Positions 1-6,052 of a DNA stretch of 8,028 nt are shown in pieces. The stretch's first letter is position 1, and each line of letters begins with the position of its first letter. Made by a program: the position numbers and the translations under genes. Source of the DNA: an uncultured Fibrobacter sp. (GTDB lineage: Bacteria > Fibrobacterota > Fibrobacteria > Fibrobacterales > Fibrobacteraceae); NCBI GenBank assembly GCA_947306025.1, contig CAMZFJ010000065.1, positions 1 to 8,028 of the forward strand. Reading direction: 5' to 3'. The notes below the pieces were generated by a model. The model made no database searches and was not told where the DNA came from. It saw only the letters and a program-made list of their open reading frames with translations.

Positions 1-1103
1 AGGATTTTGCGTGTACCTTGCTTTAAACCTTCGTGGTTGCGGTCGAGACGTTCGTGCTCGGACTTTATATAAAATGCAGTGTCCTTCTTGATGGAGGCGG
101 CGATGAGCACGTGCTTCGATTTCTCGTTCTGGATGAGCCCGAAAACTTTTTGCTGGAGCTGGTTTCCCATCGTGCCGAGTTGCTTGTTGTTCTTGGTGAG
201 GAGTTCGCGAGCGCCGTCGGCGATGTTTGCCATGGCCTCGGTCATGCGGTTCCAGCTATCCGTAACGCGTTCCACGAGACGTTTGGCGCAGTCTGTGGGC
301 GTGATGCACGAGAGGTAGGCGACTTCGTCCAAAAGGCAACGGTCGATTTCGTGACCGATTCCCGTAAAGACGGGGATGGGGTAGTTTGCGACCGCGCGGC
401 AAAGCGCTTCGCTATCGAAAAAGTTCAAGTCCGTCTTGGCGCCGCCACCGCGCACAATACAGACAACATCTAAATTGGGGTTGCCTTGGAGTTGCTCGAG
501 TGCCGCGATGATGCTCCCTTCGGTTTCGTTCCCTTGCATGCGGGCGTAAACGGTCGTCACTTCAAAAGCGAATGGCGAAGCTTCGAGGCGGGTGGTGAAA
601 TCCTTGTAAGCGGCGGTATTCTCGCCGGTAATGAGGCCCACGCGGAGCGGAACATCGGCAAGTTCAAGTTGCTTGTTCTTGTCGAGCAGGCCCTCGGTAG
701 CAAGGCGCTTTAGAATAGCACTCTTGGTAAGTGCGAGTTCACCGATGGTGTAGACCGGATCGATATCCAGAATTTGCGCTTGCAGTTTTCCGTAGGGGAT
801 GTAAAGCTCGGCGCGAATCAAGAAGTTGACCTTGAGATCGTGCTTGAGCATAAATGGCTGCGATAATCTGGAAATCTTGGCGAGAATTGCGTCGTACTTG
901 GCGGTGTAACAGTAAAGGGCGAGGGTAGCCTTGGGCTTTACGTCGCCCTCGTTGAAGTCCGCGATGCTCAGGTACACGCCGGAAGGCTTCTCTGCAATTT
1001 GCGAAATCACGCCATGCACCCAAACCGCAGGCGTAGACTCTACGGTGTTCTTGAGAGAACGCATATATTGCGTGACCGAAAATGTGCGAACTTCTTGATC
1101 CAT
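1..1103 (-). CDS. xseA: Exodeoxyribonuclease VII large subunit (3' end off window)
   Basis: Large, catalytic subunit of exonuclease VII, which degrades single-stranded DNA to oligonucleotides in the cytoplasm together with the small subunit XseB (not in this window). The first 367 codons are visible; the rest lies beyond base 1, where the coiled-coil and C-terminal part would continue. Residues about 8-115 fit the N-terminal OB-fold that binds ssDNA. The nuclease domain follows, with GLITGENTAAYKDF (157-170), CIVRGGGAKTDL (215-226) and FTGIGHEID (246-254). Asp168, Arg218, His251 and Asp254 match the residues reported as catalytic in the E. coli enzyme (alignment and numbering from memory). 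Residues 270-360 are helix-rich and charged, as in the family's long coiled coil. The ATG at 1103 is the best start; an in-frame GTG at 1118 adds five residues, and neither has a strong Shine-Dalgarno. It is divergent from the antitoxin gene at 1230. Confidence 0.93.
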   Translation of the reverse strand, partial: MDQEVRTFSVTQYMRSLKNTVESTPAVWVHGVISQIAEKPSGVYLSIADFNEGDVKPKATLALYCYTAKYDAILAKISRLSQPFMLKHDLKVNFLIRAELYIPYGKLQAQILDIDPVYTIGELALTKSAILKRLATEGLLDKNKQLELADVPLRVGLITGENTAAYKDFTTRLEASPFAFEVTTVYARMQGNETEGSIIAALEQLQGNPNLDVVCIVRGGGAKTDLNFFDSEALCRAVANYPIPVFTGIGHEIDRCLLDEVAYLSCITPTDCAKRLVERVTDSWNRMTEAMANIADGARELLTKNNKQLGTMGNQLQQKVFGLIQNEKSKHVLIAASIKKDTAFYIKSEHERLDRNHEGLKQGTRKI

Positions 1104-1112
1104 TTTTTTTGA

Positions 1113-1177
1113 TGTCACCCCGGCCACTGCGCGACCTACTTCATCATTTCTTAACTGTCACCCCGTGCCGGGGTCAC
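1113..1177. repeat. GC-rich REP-like element: direct repeat plus hairpin
   Basis: The 10-mer TGTCACCCCG occurs at 1113-1122 and again at 1156-1165. The second copy forms the left side of a perfect 6-bp stem, ACCCCG (1160-1165), loop TGC, CGGGGT (1169-1174). No long T tract follows, so this is not an obvious intrinsic terminator. It sits between two divergent genes, where a terminator would be out of place. The form resembles dispersed intergenic palindromes (REP-type) found in many bacterial genomes. That it is dispersed in this genome is inference; only the repeat and hairpin are seen. Confidence 0.45.
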
Positions 1178-1180
1178 CTT

Positions 1181-1209
1181 TTGACGGCTTTTGTAATAAT
1201 AGTTAAATT
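1181..1209 (+). promoter_or_regulatory. Candidate promoter of the antitoxin gene
   Basis: Two overlapping sigma70-type readings are possible. TTGACG (1181-1186), a 17-bp spacer and TAAATT (1204-1209) would start transcription almost at the ribosome binding site. Alternatively, an extended -10 formed by TG at 1192-1193 and AATAAT at 1195-1200 would leave a leader of roughly 20 nt, which fits better. The same AT-rich stretch reads TATTAT on the other strand and could also serve xseA. Inferred from sequence only; Phd-type antitoxins often repress their own promoter, but I see no clear operator palindrome in the core. Confidence 0.35.
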
Positions 1210-1216
1210 GAATAAA

Positions 1217-1222
1217 AAGAGG
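1217..1222 (+). promoter_or_regulatory. Ribosome binding site that fixes the GTG start
   Basis: AAGAGG lies 7 nt before the GTG at 1230, good Shine-Dalgarno spacing. The first in-frame ATG, at 1251, has no comparable site and would remove the start of the conserved antitoxin fold, so GTG is chosen. Confidence 0.7.
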
Positions 1223-1229
1223 AAAAACC

Positions 1230-1430
1230 GTGTCGAAAGTTGTTTCTGCTATGGATATGCGTCAAAATTTTGGGACGCTCTTGAACCAGGTCGCCATCAA
1301 GGACGAAGAAATCGTCATTGAACGCGCTGGCAAGCCTTTGGCACGCCTCGTGAGCATGAATTCCGCAACAAGCGGCAAGCTCGACTTCCGCGACATCGGA
1401 AAACTCCCCAACGACATTTGGGTGGAGTAG
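1230..1430 (+). CDS. Phd/YefM-family type II antitoxin, no adjacent toxin
   Basis: A 66-residue protein that fits the Phd/YefM antitoxin family. The N-terminal part has the family's pattern: a short strand, then MDMRQNFGTLLNQV (8-21) where the family has its S-x-a-R-x-n-f helix, then EEIVIERAGKPLARLVSM (26-43), matching the usual 'i-x-r-x-G-k-p-v-A-v-l' strand pair. This half dimerises and binds operator DNA. The C-terminal tail (about 48-66, ending PNDIWVE) is where family members wrap around the toxin. In most loci a toxin gene (RelE/ParE/Doc or a PIN-domain VapC) follows or overlaps, but here a terminator follows at once and the next gene is unrelated, so it is an orphan. It may be a relic, may neutralise a toxin encoded elsewhere, or may act as a repressor. 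Family call fairly sure; role unknown. Confidence 0.8.
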   Translation: MSKVVSAMDMRQNFGTLLNQVAIKDEEIVIERAGKPLARLVSMNSATSGKLDFRDIGKLPNDIWVE

Positions 1431-1453
1431 GTTCCCGCAAGGGAACTTTTTTT
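1431..1453 (+). terminator. Intrinsic terminator after the antitoxin gene
   Basis: Perfect 6-bp stem GTTCCC (1431-1436) and GGGAAC (1441-1446) closed by a GCAA (GNRA) tetraloop and followed by seven T (1447-1453). It starts at the base after the antitoxin stop codon, and its T tract ends 14 bp before the ATG of the next gene. Confidence 0.88.
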
Positions 1454-1467
1454 GTATTTTCTGTTAT

Positions 1468-2910
1468 ATGAGAAATGTTCTGCTTTTAATCGTCGCATTT
1501 GTTGCGTTTGCGAATGCCCAATTCTTTTACGATAGACATGGAGAAAGCCGCGGCGCGTATAAAGATAGCATGGAGTATGCGAAGCTAGTCGAACTCGCTC
1601 AAAGATTTCGTGGCCCGATTTTGGTGAAAAAGCCTGTTGAAGGCGTCAAGCCGCGAAAGAACTTGGAAAAGATTCTGCAAGACAAAATTCAAAGAACATT
1701 TGATGTGAAACGCAAATCCTTGCGCAAGGAACTTTGGCTCGAAGTAGAGAAAAACGAAATCGTCAAAGTTTGCGTTGACCGCCCTGTAGTCGCATGGGAA
1801 ACCTCGATGAATTCCAATATTTTCAATGACTCGTGTTTGGTATTTAAAGTACCGACGCTTATTGGGGTTGAATCTATAAAAGTGTATTTGCCGGAATCCG
1901 ATAGTTCGCATAAGATTAATTTGGCAGTCGGGATGAAGTATTTGGATTTCAAAAATGAAGAAGTATTAGTAGGCTTTAATGAATTAACGAGAAGAAAATT
2001 TGTTGAACTAGGAGCCATTGAATACAATCCAGAAAAACATATTTCGGTTACAGGAACCTACTTAGTAGATAAATATCCTGTAACAAACTGCGAATTTACA
2101 CAAATAATGTGGGATAGCATCCCTGCAAAAGCTTCACATCTATATAAATATGACGAAAATATCCAACAAAAATGGGTGTATAGAAAAAAATTAAGTATTC
2201 ATAACAAAAATTGTGATGCACATGATTCCGCAGCAAACATAGTATACTTGCAACAAGCCTTGAAATACGCCAACGCTCGTAGCATACGAGAAGGATTAAA
2301 GCCTTATTACATTTTTTCAGAAACCAATCTCATTAAAGAAGAAGCTTTAGAACCAGGCAAATACATTATTTCAAATTGGAATTTTTCATATAACGAAGGA
2401 GACAATCTCTGCGTTCTAGTTTCAATAGATTCAACATCAGATGGCTACAGACTTCCTTTTTATGACGAATGGATGATGTTCGCAAGAGGAGGCGACAAGG
2501 AGAAAGATGCCCCTTGGGATGGAGATTCTACAAATTTTGAAACAACTAAAAAATATGCAAAATTTGCCACAGCCATAAAAAAATTTGATTCTGATTCTGT
2601 CGGACAACTGCAACCCAATGGATATGGCCTGTATGATATATTTGGATTAGTATGGGAACATGTACTTTTTAAAACCATAAACCCAAATCCTTATTACGAC
2701 GGACATCCTGCATGTTTAAAAGGCGGAGACAATCGTGTCGTACAAACACATGAAGACCAAAAGGGAGAATTCGAATTTGAACCTCATTGGAAATTAATAA
2801 ACTATGGATTTCTTATGCCAAATTGGGGGCCAGCCAAGGGCGGTTTCCGCCTAATCCGCAATATTGGCAATAACGCCAAGTGGGAAGGACGCGAGTCTGA
2901 ATCTAATTAA
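1468..2910 (+). CDS. Secreted protein with FGE-sulfatase (SUMF1/EgtB-like) domain
   Basis: A 480-residue exported protein. Residues 1-17 form a signal peptide (MRN, hydrophobic core, then ANA before Gln18), with no lipobox Cys. Residues 18-190 are charged and match no domain I recognise. From about 195 the protein follows the formylglycine-generating-enzyme fold: YLVDKYPVTNCEF (198-210, family '-yEVTn-eY'), GYRLPFYDEWMMFARGG (326-342, family 'RLPTEAEWEyAaRGG'), NGYGLYDIFGLVWEHV (384-399, family 'N-fGLYDMsGNVwEW'), CLKGG (416-420) and GFRLIRN (459-465). The motifs are degraded: 'GNVWEW' reads GLVWEHV, and I see no paired active-site cysteines like those of true FGE. A binding or structural role outside the cytoplasm is therefore likelier than sulfatase activation. 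The ATG at 1468 lacks a Shine-Dalgarno, but the next Met (35) would lose the signal peptide. The middle is AT-rich (see findings). Function unknown. Confidence 0.82.
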   Translation: MRNVLLLIVAFVAFANAQFFYDRHGESRGAYKDSMEYAKLVELAQRFRGPILVKKPVEGVKPRKNLEKILQDKIQRTFDVKRKSLRKELWLEVEKNEIVKVCVDRPVVAWETSMNSNIFNDSCLVFKVPTLIGVESIKVYLPESDSSHKINLAVGMKYLDFKNEEVLVGFNELTRRKFVELGAIEYNPEKHISVTGTYLVDKYPVTNCEFTQIMWDSIPAKASHLYKYDENIQQKWVYRKKLSIHNKNCDAHDSAANIVYLQQALKYANARSIREGLKPYYIFSETNLIKEEALEPGKYIISNWNFSYNEGDNLCVLVSIDSTSDGYRLPFYDEWMMFARGGDKEKDAPWDGDSTNFETTKKYAKFATAIKKFDSDSVGQLQPNGYGLYDIFGLVWEHVLFKTINPNPYYDGHPACLKGGDNRVVQTHEDQKGEFEFEPHWKLINYGFLMPNWGPAKGGFRLIRNIGNNAKWEGRESESN

Positions 2911-2927
2911 ATCTTTTGCATAAAACG

Positions 2928-2957
2928 AAAAAATGAGACCGGCTGGCCTCATTTTTT
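2928..2957. terminator. Bidirectional intrinsic terminator between convergent genes
   Basis: AAAAAATGAG (2928-2937) pairs perfectly with CTCATTTTTT (2948-2957); two further C-G pairs lie inside the loop. The A tract on one side and T tract on the other make it work on both strands. It ends the FGE-like gene (stop at 2910) on the plus strand and the nuo operon (stop at 3026) on the minus strand. Confidence 0.88.
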
Positions 2958-3025
2958 ATTTGCTCAAAGTGACGAAGTTGCGAGCTTTGTCGCAAAGCAC
3001 GCGTTAGCGGGCGACCTCACATCTC
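2958..3025 (-). other. 3' untranslated region of the nuo transcript with small hairpin
   Basis: Between the nuoN stop and the shared terminator the minus-strand transcript would carry 68 nt. It holds an exact 6-bp inverted repeat, TTGCGA (2978-2983) and TCGCAA (2990-2995), and a weaker pair GTCGC/GCGAC (2989-2993, 3010-3014). No open reading frame or T tract accompanies them. A role in mRNA 3'-end stability is possible but only inferred. Confidence 0.4.
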
Positions 3026-4462
3026 TTAATTCGTGAACCCGGCAAAGATGTTGTTGCTCAGGAACGGCAAGAATCCGAGAACGATCACGGCTGCACTCAA
3101 CAGAATGATGACTTCACGCTGGCGCTTTGTGAGGCGGAGCGGAGTGAGGTGACCATCGGGTTCATCGACCCAAGCGGCTTTGATGAGCTGCAAGTAGTAG
3201 AAGAGTGCAATGACGTTGTTCAAGACGGCGAATGCGACGAGTGCGTAATGGCCTGTGGATGCACCGCTGAAGAACAGGTGGAACTTGCCGAAGAAGCCGG
3301 CGAGAGGCGGGATGCCTGCCAAGCTGAACATCGAAATGGCAAGGGCAATGCCAAGGCTCGGGTTCTGTTTAGAAAGTCCACGGAGCGACTGGAATGTTTC
3401 TTCGCGGTGGTGTCCGATAATGCCGAATACGAAGAACGCGAGGTAGTTCGAAACGGCATAGACAAAGAGGTAATAGATGATAGCTGTCTTTGCGGTTGTT
3501 GCAGGGCCGAGCAATGCGACCATAATGTAGCCAGCCTGAGCGATAGAGCTGTAAGCCATGAAGCGGCGGAGGCGGCTCTGCTTTAAAGCACCGAGGTTAC
3601 CGACAAAGAGCGTGACGCCTGCGAGGAGCGCAATGAGCGGAGCCATCTTGTCTTGGATCGGGGAGAGCGGGCCATAGACGAGCACGACGAGGAACGCAAT
3701 GGCGGTTGCCTTCGAGGTTACGGAAAGCACGGCGGTTACCGGCGTCGGGGCGCCTTCGTAAACGTCTGGAGCCCAGGTGTAGAACGGGAACAGCGTGAGC
3801 TTGAATCCAATTCCGCAGAAGAGGAACAGCACGGCAATCCACAAGAGCGGGCTAGAACCGCTTGCGACGGCGGCCTGGATTTCGTTGAAGTGGAGGCTCC
3901 CGGCAAAACCGTAGAGGTAGCTAAAGCCGAACAGTTCAAATGCCGTAGCGACAGAACCCATCAAAATATACTTGGTGGCGGCTTCGGAACCGTATTGGTC
4001 GCGCTTGTTCCAAGCGGCGAGGGCGTACATCGGGATAGTTGCGATTTCCAAGCCGAGGAAGAATGTGAGCAAGTCGCAGGCGCTCACGACTACGAATCCG
4101 CCGAATGTTGCAAAAGCGATGGCGCCGATAAATTCGGCAATCTGGTGCATTTGCGGTTTTTTGTCGGCACCGTGTTCGAAGTAGTCCTTGGAAAGCCACA
4201 TGCCAAGCAGTGCGCTCACCATGAGCACTTCGCGCATGAGCACGCCGAAGTCATCGACCTTCCAGTTGCAGATAAATAATCTTCCGCTGCCGCTTGCGAG
4301 CGGGATGAAATTCAGCAAGAGGAAAATGGCGATAAAGCCGATGTTTGCCATGCGCCAGGGCAACTGCGAACGCGTAGTCACGAAAAGGCGCATCCCGATG
4401 ACAATGAACGGGAAAATCAGCAGCAAAACGTCAGGTAGAATGAAGTTTGGAATGTTAAACAT
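3026..4462 (-). CDS. nuoN: NADH-quinone oxidoreductase subunit N
   Basis: Antiporter-like membrane subunit of complex I (ND2 homologue), the one of the three nearest the quinone site. It has 478 residues, close to the usual 480-490, and is hydrophobic throughout with about 14 membrane segments. The proton-translocation domain spans about residues 125-420. Expected charged residues are present: Glu139 in FFLGLEIATIPMYALAAW (TM5), Lys221 in GFKLTLFPFYTWAPDVYEG (TM7), Lys251 in SVTSKATAIAF (TM8) and Lys393 in AGFFGKFHLF (TM12), matching E. coli Glu133, Lys217, Lys247 and Lys395 by motif. The loop signature YEGAPTPVTAVLSV (235-248) is typical of NuoN. It is last in the operon, 84 bp after nuoM; the ATG at 4462 has only a weak upstream purine run (ATAGAA). 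The bidirectional terminator lies 69 bp beyond the stop. All key residues are intact, so a working pump is expected. Confidence 0.96.
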   Translation of the reverse strand: MFNIPNFILPDVLLLIFPFIVIGMRLFVTTRSQLPWRMANIGFIAIFLLLNFIPLASGSGRLFICNWKVDDFGVLMREVLMVSALLGMWLSKDYFEHGADKKPQMHQIAEFIGAIAFATFGGFVVVSACDLLTFFLGLEIATIPMYALAAWNKRDQYGSEAATKYILMGSVATAFELFGFSYLYGFAGSLHFNEIQAAVASGSSPLLWIAVLFLFCGIGFKLTLFPFYTWAPDVYEGAPTPVTAVLSVTSKATAIAFLVVLVYGPLSPIQDKMAPLIALLAGVTLFVGNLGALKQSRLRRFMAYSSIAQAGYIMVALLGPATTAKTAIIYYLFVYAVSNYLAFFVFGIIGHHREETFQSLRGLSKQNPSLGIALAISMFSLAGIPPLAGFFGKFHLFFSGASTGHYALVAFAVLNNVIALFYYLQLIKAAWVDEPDGHLTPLRLTKRQREVIILLSAAVIVLGFLPFLSNNIFAGFTN

Positions 4463-4546
4463 AAATTCTATTCAACTGAGGTTAAAGGTTTAAATTCATA
4501 GACTTTAAATTCTTTCGTCTTTCGTCTGTAGCCGCGAAGCGGCGTT
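4463..4546 (-). repeat. nuoM-nuoN spacer with hairpin and short tandem repeats
   Basis: Read on the minus strand, this 84-nt spacer first gives a 5-bp hairpin, GCCGC, TTC, GCGGC (4531-4543). Next comes the tandem repeat GACGAAAGACGAAAG (about 4512-4526). An AT-rich stretch follows with two copies of GAATTTAAA (4489-4497 and 4504-4512). There is no T tract after the hairpin, so it is unlikely to terminate, and I see no convincing promoter. It could be a dispersed intergenic repeat or an RNA processing or stability site setting NuoN output; both are inference. Confidence 0.4.
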
Positions 4547-6043
4547 CTACCATCTAATCATAGGTGCGATGCTCTGGTCTAAGATTTCAGAAATCCAGCC
4601 GGGGCAAACACCGATGAACAACAAGCAGGCAACGAGAACGACGATGACCAACTTTTCGCGGAAACATCCATCAGTGAGGCTTTCGTACTTTTGCGGGAGC
4701 GGACCGTGAAGCATGCGGTTCGCGGTTTGCAAAATGTAGACGGCGGTCGTCGTGATGGAGAGAATGGCGAGAATCGTCACGATGCGTGTAAGCGTGGAAT
4801 CTTGCTGGAATGCGCCGATGAAGATGGTGCTTTCGGCAATGAATCCGCTAAAGCCCGGGAGGCCGAGGCCTGCAAAACCGGCAAGCACAAAGCCTACGCC
4901 AAGGAACGGCATCTTGCGCATGATACCGCCCATTTCCGTGATATCGCGGGTGTGGGTGCGTTCGTAGATCATGCCAATGGTGGCGAAGAAGAGGCCCGTC
5001 AAGAATCCGTGAGAAATCATCTGGAGGCTAGCGCCGCGAAGTCCGATCGGCGTGAGGGCTGCAAGTCCGAGGAAGATGAGGCCCAAGTGGCTGATGGAAC
5101 TGTAAGCGGTGATGTACTTGAGGTCCTTGTGGCGGATGGCGATGAACGGGCCTAGTACCACGTTGAAAATCAAGAGAGCAACAACGTAGGGGAGCCAAAT
5201 CTTAGCGGCTTCGGGCATGAGGAACATGGCCACACGCAAGCATCCGTAAGCACCCATTTTCATCATCACGCCGGCAGCGAGCATCGAAACGGCGGTTGGT
5301 GCGGCGGAGTGGCCATCCGGGCTCCAGAAGTGGAACGGGAACAGCGAACTCGAAACGGCAAAACCCATGAACATGAGCGGGAATGCCCACATCTGGAAAT
5401 CCATCGGGAGTGTCGTCTTTGCGATTTCAATGAGGTTCCAGCTATTGGCGCCGCTTTCGAAGAAGAGTCCGAAGAGCGTTGCCAAAATCATCGAAGAACC
5501 GAACGCGAGTGTCAAAGTGAGTTTTTTACCACCGTAGTCGCGCTTGCCGCTACCGTAGCAGGCAATCATGAGGTACATGCAAAGCGCTTCCATTTCGTAG
5601 AACACGAAGAAAAGCACCAAGTCAAAGCTCATGTACACGCCGTAAACGCTAGTCGCGAGGAGCTGAATGAGTGCAAAGAAAATCTTCTGGTTTCCTTTGA
5701 TGTTGAGGCTTACGAGCACGCCGGCCCAAACGATGAATGCCGTGAGTGTCACCAACAGCATGTTGAGGCCATCGGCACCGACGATGTAGTGCGCGTTGAA
5801 CATCGAAAGCCACGGGATGTCCGTGAAGAAACGCAATGCGAGAGGCGCTGCCGCCGGGTCGGTCGGAGTTCCCGAGAGGGCATAGACGGCGTAGGTGAGG
5901 TAGCATGCGATTGCAAGAACAATCGTTGCCGAAGTCACATGGATCGTGCGGAGCGTCTTGGCGTATGACGCAGGAATCAAGACGCAGGCGAGAACGGTTA
6001 AGAGGGGGATGACCCAAATAGAGTTAAAAAGTATTGTATTCAT
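4547..6043 (-). CDS. nuoM: NADH-quinone oxidoreductase subunit M, TM7 lysine missing
   Basis: Middle antiporter-like subunit of complex I (ND4 homologue), 498 residues (usual about 490-510), with around 14 membrane helices. Conserved features: Glu150 in FFVFYEMEALCMYLMI (TM5, E. coli Glu144), Lys262 in AGVMMKMGAYGCLR (TM8, E. coli Lys265), His319 in AYSSISHLGLIFLGL, His345 in QMISHG, and Glu404 in GFSGFIAESTIF (TM12, E. coli Glu407). The segment FMGFAVSSSLFPFHFW (225-240) aligns with the family's 'FA-[IV]-K-x-P-x-x-P-x-H-x-W', but the lysine (E. coli Lys234) is Ser231; codon TCG, at 5351-5353 on the minus strand, is unambiguous. The rest of the protein is in frame and family-like, so it is not decayed. 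It starts 9 bp after the nuoL stop with only a weak ribosome binding site, consistent with translational coupling. Identity is certain; whether it pumps protons is open. Confidence 0.96.
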   Translation of the reverse strand: MNTILFNSIWVIPLLTVLACVLIPASYAKTLRTIHVTSATIVLAIACYLTYAVYALSGTPTDPAAAPLALRFFTDIPWLSMFNAHYIVGADGLNMLLVTLTAFIVWAGVLVSLNIKGNQKIFFALIQLLATSVYGVYMSFDLVLFFVFYEMEALCMYLMIACYGSGKRDYGGKKLTLTLAFGSSMILATLFGLFFESGANSWNLIEIAKTTLPMDFQMWAFPLMFMGFAVSSSLFPFHFWSPDGHSAAPTAVSMLAAGVMMKMGAYGCLRVAMFLMPEAAKIWLPYVVALLIFNVVLGPFIAIRHKDLKYITAYSSISHLGLIFLGLAALTPIGLRGASLQMISHGFLTGLFFATIGMIYERTHTRDITEMGGIMRKMPFLGVGFVLAGFAGLGLPGFSGFIAESTIFIGAFQQDSTLTRIVTILAILSITTTAVYILQTANRMLHGPLPQKYESLTDGCFREKLVIVVLVACLLFIGVCPGWISEILDQSIAPMIRW

Positions 6044-6052
6044 GGGTAACGC

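Noticed and set aside
33..713. Plus-strand frames over the first 700 bases
   Set aside because: This stretch encodes the conserved XseA nuclease domain on the minus strand; the plus frames have no family features.
1104..1118. GTG at 1116-1118 as an earlier xseA start
   Set aside because: It would add only Met-Thr-Ser-Lys-Lys, has no Shine-Dalgarno, and the ATG at 1103 already gives a normal N-terminus.
1082..1321. 79-residue plus-strand frame across the intergenic region
   Set aside because: It overlaps the antitoxin gene in another frame, runs through the GC-rich repeat and lacks a ribosome binding site.
1262..1498. Minus-strand 78-residue frame as a possible toxin partner of the antitoxin
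   Set aside because: It is antisense to the antitoxin and terminator, has no toxin-family features, and toxin genes are normally on the same strand as their antitoxin.
3149..4279. Long plus-strand open frames opposite nuoN (for example 3149-3586 and 3653-4279)
   Set aside because: They are antisense to a clearly conserved nuoN, rich in Glu, Cys and Arg as expected from reading the complement of membrane-protein codons, and match no family.
5309..5968. 219-residue plus-strand frame opposite nuoM
   Set aside because: It lies entirely antisense to nuoM, has charged low-complexity composition and no ribosome binding site worth noting; it is a shadow frame.
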